This document shows, in pieces, positions 17,693-26,407 of a stretch of 64,000 bases of DNA (its first letter is position 1; every line of letters starts with the position of its first letter). The notes beneath the pieces were generated by a model. It ran no database searches. It saw only the letters and a program-made list of their open reading frames with translations, and was not told the DNA's origin. Location: NCBI RefSeq assembly GCF_003182135.1, contig NZ_QGTL01000018.1:1-64000 (forward strand), given 5' to 3'. Position numbers and translations under genes: made by a program. The DNA is from Nocardia neocaledoniensis (GTDB taxonomy: Bacteria > Actinomycetota > Actinomycetes > Mycobacteriales > Mycobacteriaceae).

Positions 17693-20263
17693 GTGAGCGC
17701 ACAGGATCTGCCCTTGGATGTCCGCCGTGCACTGGCGTCGGTTGCGCGCGTGCCACGGCTCTTGGTTGCTTCGGACTACGACGGGACCATCGCCCCGATC
17801 GTGTCCGACCCGACGAAGGCGTTTCCCCATCGGGAATCGGTCAGCGCGCTACGCGCGCTCGCCGGTCTGTCCAACACCACCGCCGCGGTGATTTCCGGTC
17901 GCGCGCTACGTGATCTGGCCGCGCTCTCGCGCCTACCGGTCGAGGTGCAGCTGATCGGCAGCCACGGTTCGGAGTTCGACGTGGGCTTCGTGCACGCGAT
18001 CGACAACGACGCCAAGCAGTTGCTCGCCGAGATCCAGACCGCCTTCGCCCAGATCGCCGCCGAGAACCCCGGCGTCACCGTCGAGACCAAGCCGGCCAGC
18101 GCCGCGCTGCACGTGCGCAACGCCAGCCCCGAGATCGGCAGGCGCGCACTGAATTCCGTGCGCCAGGGCCCGGCCTGCTGGGTCGGCGTCCAGGTGACCG
18201 AGGGCAAGGCGGTGATCGAGCTCGCGGTGATCCCGACCGACAAGGGCACCGCGCTCGACACCATCCGGCACCAGGAGAGTGCCTCGGCGGCGGTCTTCTT
18301 CGGCGACGACGTCACCGACGAGAAGGCCTTCCGCGTGCTGTCGGGACCCGATGTCGGCATCAAGGTCGGCGACGGCGAGAGCCTGGCCAAGCTGCGCGTG
18401 GACTCCACCGAGGACGTCGCCCGCGCGCTGGCGTTCCTCGTGGAGGAGCGACGCACCTGGCTCGCGGGCGCGAGCGCGCCCCGGATCGAGCGGCTGACCA
18501 TGCTGGCCAGCCCGCGCTCGGTCGCGCTGCTGACCCCCGACGCGACGGTCACCTGGTTCTGCCACCCCGAGCCCGACTCGGCGGCGGTGTTCGCGCACCT
18601 GCTCGGCGGCGCGGCCGCAGGCCACTTCACCGTGGCGCCCGAACGCGCGGGCCTGCCGCTGTCGCAGCGCTACGTCGACGGCACGATGACCGTGCAGACC
18701 CGCTGGTCCAGCCTGCAGGTGATGGACTACCTGCCGCACGACGTGCCCGCCGACCGCACCGACCTGACCCGCGTGATCACCGGTGACGCGAAGGCCGTCG
18801 TCACCTTCGCGCCGCGGCCGGAGTTCGGCCAGGTGCCGGTGCGCATCGAGGCGGTGACCGGCGGCCTGCGGGTCAGCGGCACCAACGAGCCGATGGTGCT
18901 GCGCTCCCCCGGCGTCGAGTGGGAGATCCTGTTCGACGGCGTCAGCGAGCAGGCACGCGCGGTGGTCGATCCGTCGGCCGCGCCCGTCGTCCTCGAACTG
19001 CGCTGCGGCACAGCCGATCTGGCGCCCTCGATGACGCCGGAGCACCAGCGTCGGCAGCTCGCCGAGCAGTACTGGTCCGAATGGGCGGCCGGGCTGCAGC
19101 TGCCCCCGCTCAAGCCCGATCTGATGAAGCGTTCGGCGCTGACCCTGCGCGGCCTGGTGCACCGCCCGTCCGGCTCCATCCTGGCCGCGGCGACCACCTC
19201 GCTGCCCGAGGACATCGGCGGCGTGCGCAACTGGGACTACCGCTACTGCTGGCTGCGCGACGCCTCGCTCACCGCGCAGGCCCTGGTGCACCTCGGCTCG
19301 CTGACCGAGGCCGACGAGTTCCTCGGCTGGGTGCACCGCGTGCTCGACACGATCCCCGGCCCAGAGCGGCTGCACCCGCTGTACACGATCTACGGCGAGA
19401 CGCTGCCCCCGGAAGCCGTCATCGACCTGCTGCCCGGCTACGCCGGTTCGCGGCCGGTGCGCGTGGGCAACGCGGCCAACATGCAGGTGCAGCTCGACGT
19501 GTTCGGGCCGATCGTCGACCTGATCACCACGATGGCGCACGAGCGGGAGCGCCAGGGCGTCACCGAGCCCGTCAAGGCGCTGCCCGATGCCGACTGGGAG
19601 CTGGTGCACGCCATGGTGTCGGCGGTGCAGCGGCGCTGGACCGAGCCCGATCACGGCATCTGGGAGATCCGCGGCAACCCGCGTCACCACGTGTACTCGA
19701 AGGTGATGGGCTGGCTCACGATCGATCGCGCGCTGACCCTGGCCGAGCGTTTCGACCGTCCGGCCGACCCCGAGTGGGCCCCGCTGCGCGACACCATCGC
19801 CGAGGAGGTGAAGGCGAAGGGCTGGAACGAGGAGGTGCAGTCCTACACCGCCGCCTACGACGGCACCGATCTCGACGCCGCGACCCTGCACATCGGCCTG
19901 AGCGGCCTGATCGACCCGGCCGACCCGCGCTTCGCGGCGACCGTCGTGGCGACCGAGGCCGAGCTGCGCAGCGGCGCGACGGTCTACCGGTACCACCACG
20001 ACGACGGCCTGCCCGGCGGCGAGGGCGGTTTCCACCTGTGCGCCGCCTGGCTGGTGGAGGCCTACCTGCTCATCGGCCGCCGCTCCGACGCCGAGGCGCT
20101 GTTCGCCCAGCTCGTCGCCGCAGCGGGCCCCACCGGCCTGCTGAGCGAGGAGTACGACCCGGTCGCCGAGCGTTCTCTCGGCAACCACCCGCAGGCCTAC
20201 AGCCACCTCGGCCTGCTGCGCTGCGCCCAGTTGCTCAGCCAGCCCGCCGACGTGCTGGTCTGA
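17693..20263 (+). CDS. trehalose-6-phosphate phosphatase fused to a GH15 trehalase-like hydrolase
   Basis: The 856-residue protein joins two enzymes. Residues 1 to about 255 form an OtsB-type HAD phosphatase (nucleophile motif SDYDGT, Asp28 and Asp30; final motif FFGDDVTDEKAF). Residues about 265-850 form a glycoside hydrolase family 15 (alpha/alpha)6 barrel, with GGVRNWDYRYCWLRDASLT, HGIWEIRGNPRHHVYSKVMGW and LSEEYDP followed by GNHPQAYSHLGL. Together they could turn trehalose-6-phosphate into trehalose and then glucose. GH15 trehalases occur in mycobacteria, and Rv2006 pairs a phosphatase with a GH65 domain instead. GTG start at 17693 with a weak ribosome site. Whether the barrel cleaves trehalose or another alpha-glucan is unproven. 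Confidence 0.88.
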   Translation: MSAQDLPLDVRRALASVARVPRLLVASDYDGTIAPIVSDPTKAFPHRESVSALRALAGLSNTTAAVISGRALRDLAALSRLPVEVQLIGSHGSEFDVGFVHAIDNDAKQLLAEIQTAFAQIAAENPGVTVETKPASAALHVRNASPEIGRRALNSVRQGPACWVGVQVTEGKAVIELAVIPTDKGTALDTIRHQESASAAVFFGDDVTDEKAFRVLSGPDVGIKVGDGESLAKLRVDSTEDVARALAFLVEERRTWLAGASAPRIERLTMLASPRSVALLTPDATVTWFCHPEPDSAAVFAHLLGGAAAGHFTVAPERAGLPLSQRYVDGTMTVQTRWSSLQVMDYLPHDVPADRTDLTRVITGDAKAVVTFAPRPEFGQVPVRIEAVTGGLRVSGTNEPMVLRSPGVEWEILFDGVSEQARAVVDPSAAPVVLELRCGTADLAPSMTPEHQRRQLAEQYWSEWAAGLQLPPLKPDLMKRSALTLRGLVHRPSGSILAAATTSLPEDIGGVRNWDYRYCWLRDASLTAQALVHLGSLTEADEFLGWVHRVLDTIPGPERLHPLYTIYGETLPPEAVIDLLPGYAGSRPVRVGNAANMQVQLDVFGPIVDLITTMAHERERQGVTEPVKALPDADWELVHAMVSAVQRRWTEPDHGIWEIRGNPRHHVYSKVMGWLTIDRALTLAERFDRPADPEWAPLRDTIAEEVKAKGWNEEVQSYTAAYDGTDLDAATLHIGLSGLIDPADPRFAATVVATEAELRSGATVYRYHHDDGLPGGEGGFHLCAAWLVEAYLLIGRRSDAEALFAQLVAAAGPTGLLSEEYDPVAERSLGNHPQAYSHLGLLRCAQLLSQPADVLV

Positions 20264-20276
20264 CGGACCGTCGACG

Positions 20277-20305
20277 AAGCCGGGCTCGATTATCGAGCCC
20301 GGCTT
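20277..20305 (+). terminator. intrinsic terminator after the phosphatase/GH15 gene
   Basis: Fourteen-base arms AAGCCGGGCTCGAT and ATCGAGCCCGGCTT pair perfectly around a minimal loop and are followed by TTTC, 13 bp after the stop. Confidence 0.8.
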
Positions 20306-20347
20306 TTCGATGCGGTTCGTGCTGGGTACTCGGTCCTGCTAATCTAA

Positions 20348-20366
20348 AACGGTAACGATTTCCATT
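20348..20366. promoter_or_regulatory. Zur-like box before the zinc importer
   Basis: AACGGTAACGATTTCCATT is a pseudo-palindrome, with six of eight arm positions complementary around CGA. It has the A/T-rich layout of actinobacterial Zur sites. It lies about 30 bp before the znuA start in an otherwise GC-rich gap, a sensible place for a zinc-responsive operator. Similarity to the consensus is only partial. Confidence 0.5.
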
Positions 20367-20395
20367 ATGAGTTTTCGGGTTTGCAGGAGTACCGC

Positions 20396-21280
20396 GTGAA
20401 CAGTCGATTCGTCCGCATGTGTGCTGGTCTCACGGTGGGGGCGGCCGTCGCGGTCGGGCTCGCCGCCTGTGGTGACGGGTCCAAGGACTCCGAGGGGCTC
20501 GCGATCGTGGCGTCCACCAACGTGTGGGGTTCCATCGCGACCGCCGTCGCCGGGCCCGACGTCGAGGTGACCTCGATCATCAGCGATCCCGCCGCCGATC
20601 CGCACTCCTTCGAGACCTCGGCCACCGACACCGCCAAGATCAGCGACGCCGATCTGGTGGTGTTCAACGGCGGGCACTACGACGAGTTCATCGAGAAGGC
20701 CATCTCCGGCAAGGACAAGCGGACCGTCGAGGCGTTCGAGCAGCGCACCGACAAGAGCGACGAGAACGAGCACGTCTGGTACGACGTCACCACCGTCGCC
20801 GCCGTCGCCGACCGGATCGCCGCCCAGCTCGGCGAGCTCGACGGCGCCAACGCCGCCGCCTACACCGAGCGCGCGACGAGCTTCAAGAACCAGCTGATCG
20901 GCGTCAGCACCATCACCGGCACCATCGCCACCCAGCATCCCAACGCGCCGGTCGCCCAGTCCGAGCCGCTCGCGCACTACCTGCTGGTGGCCGCGACCGC
21001 GCAGGACAAGACCCCGCACGAGTTCCAGGAAGCGATCGAGCAGGAGACCGACCCGGCCCCGGCCGCCGTCGCCGCAACCCGCGACCTGATCACCGGCAAG
21101 CAGGTCAAGGCGCTGATCTACAACACCCAGACCGAGGACAAGGTGACCCAGGACCTGCGCACCGCGGCCCAGGGCGCCGGCGTCGCGGTCGTCGAGGTGA
21201 CCGAAACCCTGCCCGCCGGTATGGATTACGTGCAGTGGCAGACCGCGAACGCCAAGGCGCTCGCCGCGGCACTGCGCTGA
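20396..21280 (+). CDS. znuA: metal ABC transporter substrate-binding lipoprotein
   Basis: The 294-residue protein has a signal peptide ending in lipobox GLAAC (lipidated Cys near residue 25). It then has the cluster A-I metal-binding fold, with histidines in DPHSF, EHVWYD and EPLAHYLL. There is no His-rich loop. It captures Zn2+ (or Mn2+) outside the membrane and hands it to the permease encoded downstream. The GTG at 20396 has AGGAG seven bases upstream. Zinc is favoured by the Zur-like box, not by the protein sequence alone. Confidence 0.85.
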   Translation: MNSRFVRMCAGLTVGAAVAVGLAACGDGSKDSEGLAIVASTNVWGSIATAVAGPDVEVTSIISDPAADPHSFETSATDTAKISDADLVVFNGGHYDEFIEKAISGKDKRTVEAFEQRTDKSDENEHVWYDVTTVAAVADRIAAQLGELDGANAAAYTERATSFKNQLIGVSTITGTIATQHPNAPVAQSEPLAHYLLVAATAQDKTPHEFQEAIEQETDPAPAAVAATRDLITGKQVKALIYNTQTEDKVTQDLRTAAQGAGVAVVEVTETLPAGMDYVQWQTANAKALAAALR

Positions 21281-21289
21281 GGACCGACC

Positions 21290-22135
21290 GTGTCGACGAC
21301 TGAGGAAGCGGCGCCCGCCGCCACCGCACCCGCGGACAGCACCGCCGCGGCCATCCGGCTGCGCGGCGCCACGCTGTCCTTCGGCGAGCGCACCCTGTGG
21401 CGCGAGCTCGACCTCGACGTCGCACCGGGCGAGTTCATCGCCGTCCTCGGTCCCAACGGCTCCGGCAAGACCTCGCTGCTGCGGGTGCTGCTGGGCAGGC
21501 TCGGCCTGACCGCGGGCACCGCGGAGATCGCGGGCAGGCGCGCCGATGTGGGCAACCCCGGCATCGGCTACATCCCGCAGCAGAAGACCATCGACGCCGG
21601 CGTGCAGTTGCGCGGTGTCGACCTGGTCGGCCTCGGCGTCGACGGACACCGGTGGGGCCTGGGCTGGCGCGGGCGCGGCGAGCGGGCCCGCAAGGTCGAG
21701 GCCGCGGTGGCCGCCGTCGGCGCGCAGAAGTTCGCGCGCGCGCCGCTGGAGACGCTCTCCGGCGGCGAGCAGCAGCGGCTGCGGGTCGCGCAGGCGCTCG
21801 TCGGCGATCCGTCGGTGCTGCTGTGCGACGAGCCGCTGCTCAGCCTCGACCTGGCCAATCAGCGGCTGGTCGCCGAACTCGTCGACCGGCGCCGCCGCGA
21901 ACACGACACCGCCGTGCTGTTCGTGACCCACGAGATCAATCCCATCCTGCCGCTGGTCGACCGGGTGCTGTACCTGGTCGACGGCGAGTTCCGGATCGGC
22001 ACCCCCGACGAGGTGATGACCTCGGCCACCCTCTCGGAGCTCTACGGCACCGAGGTCGAGGTGCTGCGGGTGCGCGACCGGCTGGTCGTCGTCGGCACCG
22101 GCGACGACATGGACGCGCTCGGCGGTACCGCCTGA
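21290..22135 (+). CDS. znuC: metal ABC transporter ATPase
   Basis: The 281-residue ABC ATPase has Walker A GPNGSGKTS (from residue 54), signature LSGGEQQRLR, Walker B VLLCDEPLLSLD and the H-loop FVTHE. It powers the ZnuA/ZnuB importer. GTG start at 21290, nine bp after znuA with GAGG just upstream. The stop overlaps the permease ATG by one base (TGATG), so the three genes form one operon. Confidence 0.9.
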   Translation: MSTTEEAAPAATAPADSTAAAIRLRGATLSFGERTLWRELDLDVAPGEFIAVLGPNGSGKTSLLRVLLGRLGLTAGTAEIAGRRADVGNPGIGYIPQQKTIDAGVQLRGVDLVGLGVDGHRWGLGWRGRGERARKVEAAVAAVGAQKFARAPLETLSGGEQQRLRVAQALVGDPSVLLCDEPLLSLDLANQRLVAELVDRRRREHDTAVLFVTHEINPILPLVDRVLYLVDGEFRIGTPDEVMTSATLSELYGTEVEVLRVRDRLVVVGTGDDMDALGGTA

Positions 22136-23001
22136 TGGACAAGCTCACCAAGGTCTGGCAGCAGATGTTCGACATCGGCACCACCGCCGACCTGCTCACC
22201 TACGACTTCGTCCAGCAGGCCCTGCTGGCCAGCGCTCTGCTCGGGCTGCTGGCCGGGCTGATCGGGCCGCTGATCGTCAGCAGGCAGATGTCGTTCGCCG
22301 TACACGGCACCAGCGAGCTGTCACTGACCGGCGCGTCGGCCGCGCTGCTGGCCGGGGTGGGGGTCGGGTTCGGCGCGATCGCCGGTTCAGTGGTCGCCGC
22401 GATCCTCTTCGGCTGGCTGGGTTCCCGTGCGCGCGAACGCGATTCGGTGATCGCGGTGGTGCTCTCGTTCGGGCTCGGCCTGTCGGTGCTGTTCCTGTGG
22501 CTCGCGCCCGATCGGGCCGGGTCGAAGTTCTCGCTGCTGACCGGGCAGGTCGCCAGCGTCGGCTACGACGGGCTCGCACTCCTGCTCACCTGCACCGCGG
22601 GCGTGCTCGCGGTGCTCTCGGTGGTGTATCGCCCGCTGCTGTTCGCCAGCGCCGATCCCGAGGTCGCGGTGGCGCGCGGCGTGCCGGTGCGGGCGCTGTC
22701 GGTGGTGTTCGCGGTGCTGCTCGGCATCACCGCCGCCTTCGGCGTGCAGATCGTGGGCGCGCTGCTGGTGCTGGCCATCCTGATCACCCCGGCCGCCGCG
22801 GCCGCCCAGGTGACGGCGAGCCCGCTGCGGGCGGCGCTGCTGTCGGTGATCTTCGCCGAGGTCGCCGCGGTGGGCGGGCTGCTGCTCTCGCTGGCGCCGG
22901 GCGTGCCGGTGTCGACCTTCGTCACCGCGATCTCGTTCACCATCTACCTGGTGTGCCGGGTGGTCGGGCACCGCAACCGGCGGCTGACTCCGGCCCGCTG
23001 A
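22135..23001 (+). CDS. znuB: metal ABC transporter permease
   Basis: The 288-residue ABC-3 family permease has about eight membrane segments, with LIGPLIVSRQMSFAVHGTSELS near the N-terminus and the family block LLVLAILITPAAAAAQ near residue 210. It forms the channel for zinc import with ZnuA and ZnuC. Start ATG 22135 overlaps the znuC stop. A short GGGCC/GGCCC stem in the following 65 bp may end the operon. Confidence 0.9.
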   Translation: MDKLTKVWQQMFDIGTTADLLTYDFVQQALLASALLGLLAGLIGPLIVSRQMSFAVHGTSELSLTGASAALLAGVGVGFGAIAGSVVAAILFGWLGSRARERDSVIAVVLSFGLGLSVLFLWLAPDRAGSKFSLLTGQVASVGYDGLALLLTCTAGVLAVLSVVYRPLLFASADPEVAVARGVPVRALSVVFAVLLGITAAFGVQIVGALLVLAILITPAAAAAQVTASPLRAALLSVIFAEVAAVGGLLLSLAPGVPVSTFVTAISFTIYLVCRVVGHRNRRLTPAR

Positions 23002-23066
23002 GAATTTGGTGTCACTCGGGGCCGAAATGGCCCTGCCGCTGATCGTCAGCGCGCAAACTACACCTC

Positions 23067-24239
23067 ATGATCGACTTCAGCATTCCGGATGACCTGGCCG
23101 CCCTGCGCGATCGTGTCCGCGCGTTCGTCGCCGATCGGATCGTGCCGTTCGAACGCGATCCGCGCCTGACCGCGCACGGACCGACCGACGACCTGCGCGC
23201 CGAGCTGGTGGAGCTGGCACGGGCGGAGAAGCTGCTGACGGTGCAGGCGCCGATCGAATACGGCGGTCTCGGCCTCTCGCACGTGGAGCAGGCCGTCGTC
23301 TACGAGGCCGCTGGCTGGTCGACGCTGGGGCCGGTCGCGATGAACTGCGCGGCGCCGGACGAGGGCAACATGTTCCTGCTCGGCAAGATCGCCGACCCGG
23401 AGCAGGTCGACGAGTTCCTGATGCCGGTGATCCGCGGCGAGCAGCGCTCGGTGTTCGCGATGACCGAGCCGGGCGGCGCGGGCTCCGACCCAGGTCAGCT
23501 CAGCACCGAGGCCGTGTTCGACGGCGAGAACTACGTGATCAACGGCCGCAAATGGCTGATCACCGGTGCCGACGGCGCCAAGACCTGGATCATCATGGCC
23601 AAGCTCGCCGAGAACCCGCACGTGCCCGCAGGGCCGACGCTGTTCCTCGCCGACGGCGGCACCGAGGGCATCGTGATCGAGCGGGTCATGAACACGATGG
23701 ACCGCAACTACGTCGGCGGGCACGCCGTCGTGCGCTTCGAGAACCTCACGCTGCCGCCCTCGGCCGTGCTCGGCCGCACCGGGCAGGCCCTGCGCTACGC
23801 CCAGCTGCGGCTGGCGCCCGCCCGGCTCACCCACTGCATGCGCTGGCTCGGCGCGGCCGAACGGGCGCAGAGCATCGCCCTGGACTACGCGCGCACCCGC
23901 ACCGCCTTCGGCAAGCCGATCGGCGAGCACGAGGGCGTGTCGTTCATGCTCGCCGACAACGAGGTGGCGCTGCACCAGTGCCGGTTGACGATCTGGCACA
24001 GCTGCTGGCTGATGGACAAGGGCGAGCAGGCCAGGCACGAGTCCTCGATGGCCAAGTCGTACGTGTCCGAGGAACTGTTCAAGGTCACCGACCGGTGCGT
24101 GCAGGTGCTCGGCGGGATCGGCATCAGCGACGAGACCGTGGTGGAGATGCTGTTCCGCGACATGCGCGCGTTCCGCCTCTACGACGGGCCGACCGAGGTG
24201 CACAAATACGCCATCGGACGGCACCTGCTGCGGGAGTGA
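23067..24239 (+). CDS. acyl-CoA dehydrogenase
   Basis: The 390-residue protein is of the long/medium-chain type. Motifs include FAMTEPGGAGSDP at the flavin site, YVINGRKWLITGADGAKTW, ARTRTAFGKPIGEHEGV and the C-terminal FRLYDGPTEVHKYAIGRHLL. It resembles the ACAD10/11-like group more than the steroid enzymes above. It oxidises an acyl-CoA to the enoyl-CoA with FAD; the chain type is unknown. No KstR box precedes it. A crotonase gene follows 40 bp downstream, suggesting a small beta-oxidation pair. Confidence 0.88.
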   Translation: MIDFSIPDDLAALRDRVRAFVADRIVPFERDPRLTAHGPTDDLRAELVELARAEKLLTVQAPIEYGGLGLSHVEQAVVYEAAGWSTLGPVAMNCAAPDEGNMFLLGKIADPEQVDEFLMPVIRGEQRSVFAMTEPGGAGSDPGQLSTEAVFDGENYVINGRKWLITGADGAKTWIIMAKLAENPHVPAGPTLFLADGGTEGIVIERVMNTMDRNYVGGHAVVRFENLTLPPSAVLGRTGQALRYAQLRLAPARLTHCMRWLGAAERAQSIALDYARTRTAFGKPIGEHEGVSFMLADNEVALHQCRLTIWHSCWLMDKGEQARHESSMAKSYVSEELFKVTDRCVQVLGGIGISDETVVEMLFRDMRAFRLYDGPTEVHKYAIGRHLLRE

Positions 24240-24279
24240 AGCCACGTCCGATCCGGCGGCGGCTAGTACCATTCGCCCC

Positions 24280-25086
24280 ATGAGTTCGGAACTGCTCGTC
24301 GATGTCGCGGCGGGTGTCGCCGTGCTCACCCTCAACCGTCCCGCGCAGCAGAACGCCGTCACGCCGACGATGGCGGCCGAGCTGAGCGCCGCGCTGCGCC
24401 GGTGCGACCTCGAGGACGCGATCCGCGCCGTGGTGATCACGGGCACCGCGCCCGCGTTCTGCGCCGGCGCGGATCTGTCGGCCCGCGCGGGCGAGGTGAG
24501 CGCGACCCTCGATCCACCGCCGTGGCAGGTCCGCAAGCCCGTGATCGCCGCCGTGAACGGGCATGCCGTCGGCATCGGCCTGGCGCTGGCCCTGCAGTGC
24601 GATCTGCGGTATTTCGCCGATGACGCCGTCTACGGGCTGAGCCAGGTCCGCCGCGGCGTGCTCGCCGACGGCTACGCGCACTGGACGGTGCCGCGCCTGG
24701 CCGGCCTGGCCAACGCCGCCGACATCATGCTCACCGGCCGCACCTTCGACGGCGACGAGGCCAAGTCGATGGGCCTGGCCAACGCGAGCCTGCCCGCCGG
24801 TGAGGTGCTGCCGACCGCCATGGCCGTGGCGCACGACATCGCCACCGGACCGGCTCCGCTCCCCGTGGCGCTCACCAAGCGACTCATCTGGCAGAGCCTC
24901 GGGATGACGACGCCCACGATGGTCGGTCAGCTCGAGACCGAACTCAACGCGCACGTCGCCAAGAGCGTCGACGGCGGCGAGGCCATGGCCGCGTTCAAGG
25001 AACGGCGCGCGCCGAAGTGGTCCGGCAGCATCAGCGCCGAATGGCCCGCGGGCGACGCCGTCACCGAGCGCCCCGGGTTGGATTGA
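24280..25086 (+). CDS. crotonase-fold protein lacking both hydratase glutamates
   Basis: The 268-residue protein has the enoyl-CoA hydratase/isomerase fold: LNRPAQQNAV, the oxyanion-hole segment FCAGADLSARAG, and GHAVGIGLALALQCDL. The two glutamates that activate water in classical hydratases (Glu144 and Glu164 of the rat enzyme) align with Ala102 and Gln122 here. It is therefore unlikely to be a normal hydratase and may be an isomerase, hydrolase or another crotonase reaction. It follows the dehydrogenase gene by 40 bp and is probably co-transcribed. It converges with the DUF4190 gene four bases away. Confidence 0.85.
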   Translation: MSSELLVDVAAGVAVLTLNRPAQQNAVTPTMAAELSAALRRCDLEDAIRAVVITGTAPAFCAGADLSARAGEVSATLDPPPWQVRKPVIAAVNGHAVGIGLALALQCDLRYFADDAVYGLSQVRRGVLADGYAHWTVPRLAGLANAADIMLTGRTFDGDEAKSMGLANASLPAGEVLPTAMAVAHDIATGPAPLPVALTKRLIWQSLGMTTPTMVGQLETELNAHVAKSVDGGEAMAAFKERRAPKWSGSISAEWPAGDAVTERPGLD

Positions 25087-25090
25087 CGCG

Positions 25091-25369
25091 TCAGAAGTTC
25101 CCGTTGCAGGAGCCGGCCAGGTACAGCATCGCGAACAGCACCATGAGGATCGTGCCGATGATGCCCGCGATGTAGCCGATCATCACCTGCGAACGCCCAC
25201 TGAGCGCGCCATAGGACTCGTCGATCTGGTTGAGCGCCCGCTTCCCGAGCACCCACGCGACCGGCCCGAAGACCCCACAGCAGAACGGGCTGAGCAGCCC
25301 GAGCACGAGGATCAGGTTCGCCTGCGGGTGCTCGACCGTCTCACCGATCGGCTGATTCGGAATCGCCAC
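25091..25369 (-). CDS. DUF4190-like small membrane protein
   Basis: The 92-residue protein has two membrane segments (about residues 18-42 and 62-85). It carries the DUF4190-like arrangement of LGLLSPFCCGVFGPVAWVLGKRAL followed by GRSQVMIGYIAGIIGTIL. Start is GTG at 25369. The function is unknown. It reads in the same direction as rlmB, 51 bp downstream of it, and may be the last gene of that operon. Confidence 0.8.
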   Translation of the reverse strand: MAIPNQPIGETVEHPQANLILVLGLLSPFCCGVFGPVAWVLGKRALNQIDESYGALSGRSQVMIGYIAGIIGTILMVLFAMLYLAGSCNGNF

Positions 25370-25420
25370 GCACCGAATTCTACGGCGAGAGAGCCGATTT
25401 GCCCGGAAACCTCGCGGAGA

Positions 25421-26407
25421 TCAGCCCAGACGGCGCTGTCTGGCGATGTCGGCCAGGACGACGCCCGCCGCCACCGAGGCGTTGAGGGACTCCACCGGGC
25501 CCGCCATGGGGATGCTCAGGATCGAGTCACAGTTCTCGCGGACCAGCCGCGAGAGGCCCTTGCCCTCGGAACCGACCACCACGACCGTCGGCACGCTGGC
25601 GTCGAACTCGTCGAGGGTGGTGTCGCCGCCGGCGTCGAGGCCGACGATCTGGAAGCCCTGCGAGGCCCAGTCCTTCAGGGTGCGGGTGAGGTTGGTGGCC
25701 CTGGCGACGGGCAGCCGGGCCGCGGCGCCCGCGCTGGTGCGCCAGGCGACCGCGGTGACGCTGGCGCTGCGGCGCTGCGGGATCACCACGCCCTGGCCAC
25801 CGAACGCGGCCACCGAGCGGATGACGGCGCCCAGATTGCGCGGGTCGGAGATGTTGTCGAGCGCGACGAGCAGCCCCGGCTCGCCGGAGGTCTTCACGCG
25901 GTCCATCAGGTCGTCGGGATGGGCGTAGCGGTACGGCGGCACCTGCAGGGCGAGTCCCTGGTGCATCCCGTTGGCGCTCAACCGGTCCAGATCGGTGCGC
26001 GGCACCTCGAGAATCGAGATGCCCATGTCGGCGGCGCGCTGCACACTCTCGGTGAGCCGCTCGTCGTTCTCGGTGCCGACGGCAACGTAGAGCGCCGTCG
26101 CCGGGACGTCGGCGCGCAGGCACTCGAGCACCGGGTTGCGGCCGAGCACCAGCTCGGGACCGTCGTCGGACTTGCGGCCGACGCGCGGCACACCGGACTT
26201 GCCCGTCGGCCGGTTCTGCTGCGCCGCTTTGGCTTTCGCCGCGGCGGCGGCCCGCTTGGCGGCGGGATGCTTGGTGCGCGCCTCGGCGGGCGGGGTCGCG
26301 CCCCTGCCTTCGAGGCCGCGACGGCGCTTGCCGCCGGAGCCGACGACGGCACCCTTCTTGGTGCCGCCCTTCCTGATCGCTCCGCGTCGCTGTGAATTGC
26401 CTGCCAT
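25421..26407 (-). CDS. rlmB: 23S rRNA (guanosine-2'-O)-methyltransferase, TrmH family
   Basis: The 328-residue SpoU/TrmH methyltransferase has a basic, Ala/Lys-rich extension (residues 1 to about 80), an L30e-like substrate-binding part, and the trefoil-knot catalytic domain. Knot motifs are [36 protein letters not shown] and [18 protein letters not shown]. It methylates a guanosine of 23S rRNA with S-adenosylmethionine. Synteny with cysS equals Rv3579c/Rv3580c. Start ATG 26407 overlaps the cysS stop by one base, so expression is coupled. Confidence 0.9.
   Translation of the reverse strand: MAGNSQRRGAIRKGGTKKGAVVGSGGKRRRGLEGRGATPPAEARTKHPAAKRAAAAAKAKAAQQNRPTGKSGVPRVGRKSDDGPELVLGRNPVLECLRADVPATALYVAVGTENDERLTESVQRAADMGISILEVPRTDLDRLSANGMHQGLALQVPPYRYAHPDDLMDRVKTSGEPGLLVALDNISDPRNLGAVIRSVAAFGGQGVVIPQRRSASVTAVAWRTSAGAAARLPVARATNLTRTLKDWASQGFQIVGLDAGGDTTLDEFDASVPTVVVVGSEGKGLSRLVRENCDSILSIPMAGPVESLNASVAAGVVLADIARQRRLG

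Noticed and set aside
17933-20206. 757-codon leftward frame opposite the phosphatase/GH15 gene
   Set aside because: Typical high-GC antisense shadow rich in Arg, Gly, Val and His; the sense frame has two complete enzyme domains.
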